From: Gossypium raimondii
Taxonomy: Eukaryota > Streptophyta > Magnoliopsida > Malvales > Malvaceae
Length of the DNA: 64,000 bases
Direction: 5' to 3'
NCBI RefSeq assembly: GCF_025698545.1
Contig: NC_068567.1
Coordinates: 5,642,001 to 5,706,000 of the forward strand
Within the stretch, counting starts at the first letter, position 1. Each line of letters begins with the position of its first letter. The notes under the pieces were generated by a model. It did no database searches, had not been told where the DNA came from, and saw nothing but the letters and a program-made list of their open reading frames with translations. This document shows, piece after piece, positions 61,087 through 64,000 of the stretch. A program made the translations under genes and the position numbers.

Positions 61087-61590
61087 GTGAAAAAGTTACC
61101 TGTTTTGCAGGCCCAGGAATGGCTAAGAGTTTACATCGTTAGACGAAGTTTAACACCCCATTGCCGATTAAAGTTGAAGGGAAATAACCTAGCTACATTA
61201 CGAGCAAATACCACCTCTAGTGTTTATCTCCAGAGTCATAAGAAGTTAACAGGGTTAAGCAAGAGTGGAACGCTTGAAAAAACAGTGAGAAAGATGTCTA
61301 GAAAGAAAAATACAAATCAAGAAAGGAAGTTGATATATTCAACTACCACAAATGAAAGAAGCTCAATGTTTGATCAGAAAAGGAATCGCTTGGATTTTGT
61401 GAAAATGATTATTAAGTTTCAATATCCATTGGATATGGCTGAACCAAAAATTTTCAATAATTTTGTGAAAAATTTGCAACCCATGTTTGAGTTTCAATCG
61501 AAAGATACTTTGTTAATAGACATACATCACATCTATAAGAAAGAGAAGGAGAAACTTCAACTATATTTCACTCCAAAATCAAGCTCTTAA
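61087..61590 (+). pseudogene. hAT transposase N-terminal fragment
   Basis: From about 61200 the frame reads like the region after the BED zinc finger of a plant hAT transposase: 'LSKSGTLEKTVRKMSRKKN', then 'FDQKRNRLDFVKMIIKFQYP', 'NFVKNLQPMFEFQSKDTL' and 'IYKKEKEKLQLYF'. These are the usual 'D...R..LA.MII.H.YPF..VEH..F..F...L.P.F' type motifs. The zinc-finger cysteines and the catalytic domain are missing. The first 35 residues are unrelated and probably chance. Confidence 0.75.
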
Positions 61591-61982
61591 CAATTCCACT
61601 TAAAGTTTGTGTCATAGATATGCTCTGAAATTTTGAAGACTAACAATTTTCATCTTTTGTTTCCAATCCTAATGAATAAAATGTGCTCTCAATGATCAAA
61701 CAACAAAACACAATCTTTCCATGATAGTTCTTCCTAACTATCATATTCAAGTTACAAGCAAATCAATCAAAATATATCTAATACATATCTTTCTTAAAGG
61801 CAAGCAAATGCATGTCAAATACCAAGATAGCTTTTGATTGGAACTCAAACATGTGGTGCCAATTCTTACAAAAAAAATTTGAAAGACTCTTGTTCAACCA
61901 TATCTATGAATATCGATGCTTAATGATCATTTAAGTAAAATCCAGGTAACTCATTTACTAACCAAACATTGAGCCCCATTCA
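61591..61982. other. Spacer between opposed hAT fragments
   Basis: No gene. AT-rich. Confidence 0.3.
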
Positions 61983-62261
61983 TTAGCATGAGCCGAAAAT
62001 ATCAGCTTCATCATTTCTTAATTTTGTTTCTTTTTCTTTTCTAAGCATCTTTTCAAATGGTTTTTCAAGTGTGGTTCCACTTTTGCTTGGCCCTATTAAC
62101 AACTTGTGACAATATTTGCATGCAATCACTTGCTTTCCATTTACTTCAAGCTTATCAAGATGCTCCCAAACATTAGGCCACAACCTTCTCTATTTGGTTT
62201 GTGAGAGTGCATAAGTCTCCCTATTTGTTTTCAGAGTCTCAAGGTTGCCATTGTAAATAAT
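61983..62261 (-). pseudogene. hAT transposase BED zinc-finger fragment
   Basis: Minus strand: 'NGNLETLKTNRETYALSQTK' (62261-62193), a stop, then 'WPNVWEHLDKLEVNGKQVIA' with 'CKYCHKLL' and 'PSKSGTTLEKPFEKML'. VWEHFDK and the CxxC pair are the start of a BED finger; the HxxxxC half is altered. Lies head-on to the related fragment at 61087-61590. The piece begins at an AG acceptor (62263-62262), so it might be spliced to the upstream exons. Confidence 0.72.
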
Positions 62262-62380
62262 CTGAGAAATTGAGAACAAATCATATATAATACAATAGTT
62301 AAAGCTACAAATAAATTTATAAACAAATTAAAAAAAAAAAAAAAACAACAACAAAGCTACAGATTTGCTTAGGTTCTTAC

Positions 62381-62853
62381 CCTTGGACTCACCATAATGA
62401 GATGTGCCACGGCAGGACCGGAGTTCTCAAAAGCCGACTGCGGTGACATCACTGTATCAACAGCTTCAATTCCCCTGTAATAGAAACAAAATCCATAAGT
62501 TTTTAACCATTACAAAAAGATAAAACTTGCAACTAATCCAGTAACATGCTTCTAGATTTCATCCAATAGTATAGTTGGAATATAACAAAATTAATTCGTA
62601 GTCTAGTTAGCAATTAAAACCCTAACAAAAAAAACAACATAAATATTCCTCTTTTGCATTTTGGGTTCCTCCTTTTAAACATAAAGATTTGAACTTTGAA
62701 GACCGAAAGAATCAAAAGATGACATGAGAGCCATAAGATTCAAAGTTTTAAGCAAAATACCTGAAGGGTATTGCAGAGGGCAGAATGAAACTGAAATGGG
62801 TTTACAGATCTTGGGGGCAGTTGTAGAACCTGAAGCATCCCAGATCTCGACAT
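62381..62853 (-). other. Two candidate 5' exons of an unrecognised gene
   Basis: 62853-62761 opens with ATG, 'MSRSGMLQVLQLPPRSVNPF', and ends at a GT donor (CAG|GTATTT). 62474-62381 is bounded by 'ttacag' and 'GTAAGA' and, in one phase, reads 'GIEAVDTVMSPQSAFENSGP' then 'AVAHLIM'. The first segment's frame does not carry through into that phase: joined directly it stops after two codons. So either the 93-nt segment is an upstream ORF/leader and the protein starts at the ATG at 62449, or one splice site is wrong. Composition is clearly less AT-rich than its flanks. Function unknown. Confidence 0.35.
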
Positions 62854-63819
62854 CGTCTCTCACTCCTTTTTTGTGTGTATGACTGTGCGCGTGTTCTTTT
62901 ATAGCGTATATTAAATAGAGTTTATGATTGGAAGAGATCCATTTTTTTACTATTAAATAAAATAATTACTTTTTAATAAAGTTATTTTTTTTATTTTTAT
63001 AATTCGATAAATGAAACCTGGTTAGTTTAATCAAATTCCTGTAATATAAATATTTCTCATGTAATTTAACTATTTATGATTTTAGTTTTATTGGATATGA
63101 GTAATATTTAAATGAAATATAAATTAATTTTTTAAAATTAATGTTTTCATTATTTTGATTTTTTTCTAAATTTATTTTTAAAATTTAAATAATCTTTTGG
63201 GCTTTTTTATACTTTTTAGATATTTTAGAATTTTTAAAATTTCTTTAGAAGATTTTAAAATTTTGTACTAAATTTTAGAAAAAAATTGTAATTTATTTTT
63301 AAATTTTTAGATTTTTTCCATTTTCTGGATATTTTATTATTTTATAATTCTTTAAATTTTTGTCAATATTTTTTAGAATTTAAATTTTTTTTATCTTTTA
63401 GTGTTTGCTAGCATATTAATAAACCAAAATACTTACATCATCGTAAGCATAGCTAGAGGGCTGCCAGGTTCCAATCCTAAAATATAAAATTTTTATTCAG
63501 AACTTTTAAATTTTTAAAATTTTAAATTAATAAAAATAAAATTATATTTTAATCCTTTAAATTGATAAAAATTAAATTAATCTTTTAAAATTATAATTTA
63601 ATTTTTACCCTAAAAAATTTCTACGTATCAAATTTTCATGTCAGCAAGTCACATAATAAGAAAAATTACCACAGTACTACTTGTCACATTCTTAAGTTAC
63701 ATCATCAAAATTGTAACCCCATTAAAGAAAATAAAAATTGCACATTTGCATTGTTTACATAATATACATAGGTTTTTTTTGTTGTAGGATTGAAATACAT
63801 TCTCATTACTAGTAGGGAC
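62854..63819. other. AT-rich intergenic region
   Basis: Possible promoter of the minus-strand locus near 62860-62920 ('ttttatagcgtatattaaat'), then very AT-rich sequence with no gene. Confidence 0.3.
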
Positions 63820-64000
63820 TAGAGATGCTCATGGTCTGGGCAGCCCGGCCCGATGGCCCGCCCAAAATATGGGAGGATTTGGGTAAAAATATAGGCCCGA
63901 AATATGGGCTTGGACAAAAAAATAAGACCGATTAAAAAAGGGCTGGGCCTCGGGCACCACTTTTTTGGCCCGAGCTGGCCTGGCCCGAATATAATAAATA
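63820..64000. mobile_element. hAT MITE, left end, cut by the window edge
   Basis: TAGAGATGCTCATGGTCTGGGCAGCCCGGCCC followed by 'aaaatatgggaggatttggg' and 'tataggcccgaaatatggg' matches the left part of the MITE at 32906-33321. The expected 8-bp target would be 63812-63819 (GTAGGGAC). The right end lies outside the window. Confidence 0.88.

Noticed and set aside
1-64000. CRISPR arrays, bacterial operons, riboswitches, rRNA or tRNA genes
   Set aside because: No spaced direct-repeat array, no ribosome-binding/operon pattern and no cloverleaf-like sequence was seen; gene structure is that of a plant nuclear genome.

Overview
This is a dicot plant nuclear sequence, AT-rich, intron-containing and full of retrotransposons. 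Codon content, the repeat families (TGTAACA-type LTRs, G/C-rich-ended hAT elements, TGTTGAG copia LTRs) and the close protein matches all suggest Malvaceae, most likely cotton (Gossypium). That genus call is recognition from memory, not a search result.

Layout. (1) 1-12.8 kb is nested repeats. A large LTR-like unit (about 1.22-11.12 kb) was hit by a second, TGTAACA...TGTTACA solo LTR (3241-10147, TSD GGCAC), which was itself hit by a defective hAT transposon (6335-10086, 8-bp TSD ATGTGTTC). A decayed Helitron-type Pif1 helicase follows (11.4-12.4 kb). (2) 12.8-19.1 kb is a Ty1/copia element with near-identical 199/198-bp LTRs and TSD GTTCT, but a broken gag-pol that is split by a 1.5-kb solo LTR. 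(3) 19.4-22.6 kb holds a five-exon SLAC1-homologue anion channel gene (minus). (4) 23.5-26.3 kb holds LINE remnants ending just upstream of a small acidic protein 1 (SMAP1) gene (26420-26602). (5) 27.6-29.5 kb holds a four-exon LIFEGUARD/BI-1-like gene, convergent with a broken BSD-domain gene (30.1-31.5 kb, minus). (6) 31.6-48.5 kb is gene-poor and rich in hAT MITEs, fold-back elements and LINE 3' tails. (7) 48660-49673 is an intronless S-adenosylmethionine decarboxylase of the SAMDC4/BUD2 kind. (8) 49.8-55 kb is gene-poor, with inverted-repeat elements including a 1.2-kb one. (9) 55.7-58 kb is a PP2C gene (PP2C 35 kind). (10) 60-62.9 kb contains exon-like minus-strand segments of a gene I do not recognise, mixed with hAT transposase pieces. 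The window ends inside another hAT MITE.

The intact genes are ordinary, unrelated single-copy plant functions: anion transport, a small acidic protein linked to auxin responses, cell-death suppression, polyamine synthesis and protein dephosphorylation. They show no sign of a cluster or pathway. I found no convincing new biological system. The most informative signals are the datable nested insertions, the copia element whose LTRs look young while its genes are broken, the frame-broken BSD gene with a duplicated tail, and the unidentified 60-63 kb locus.
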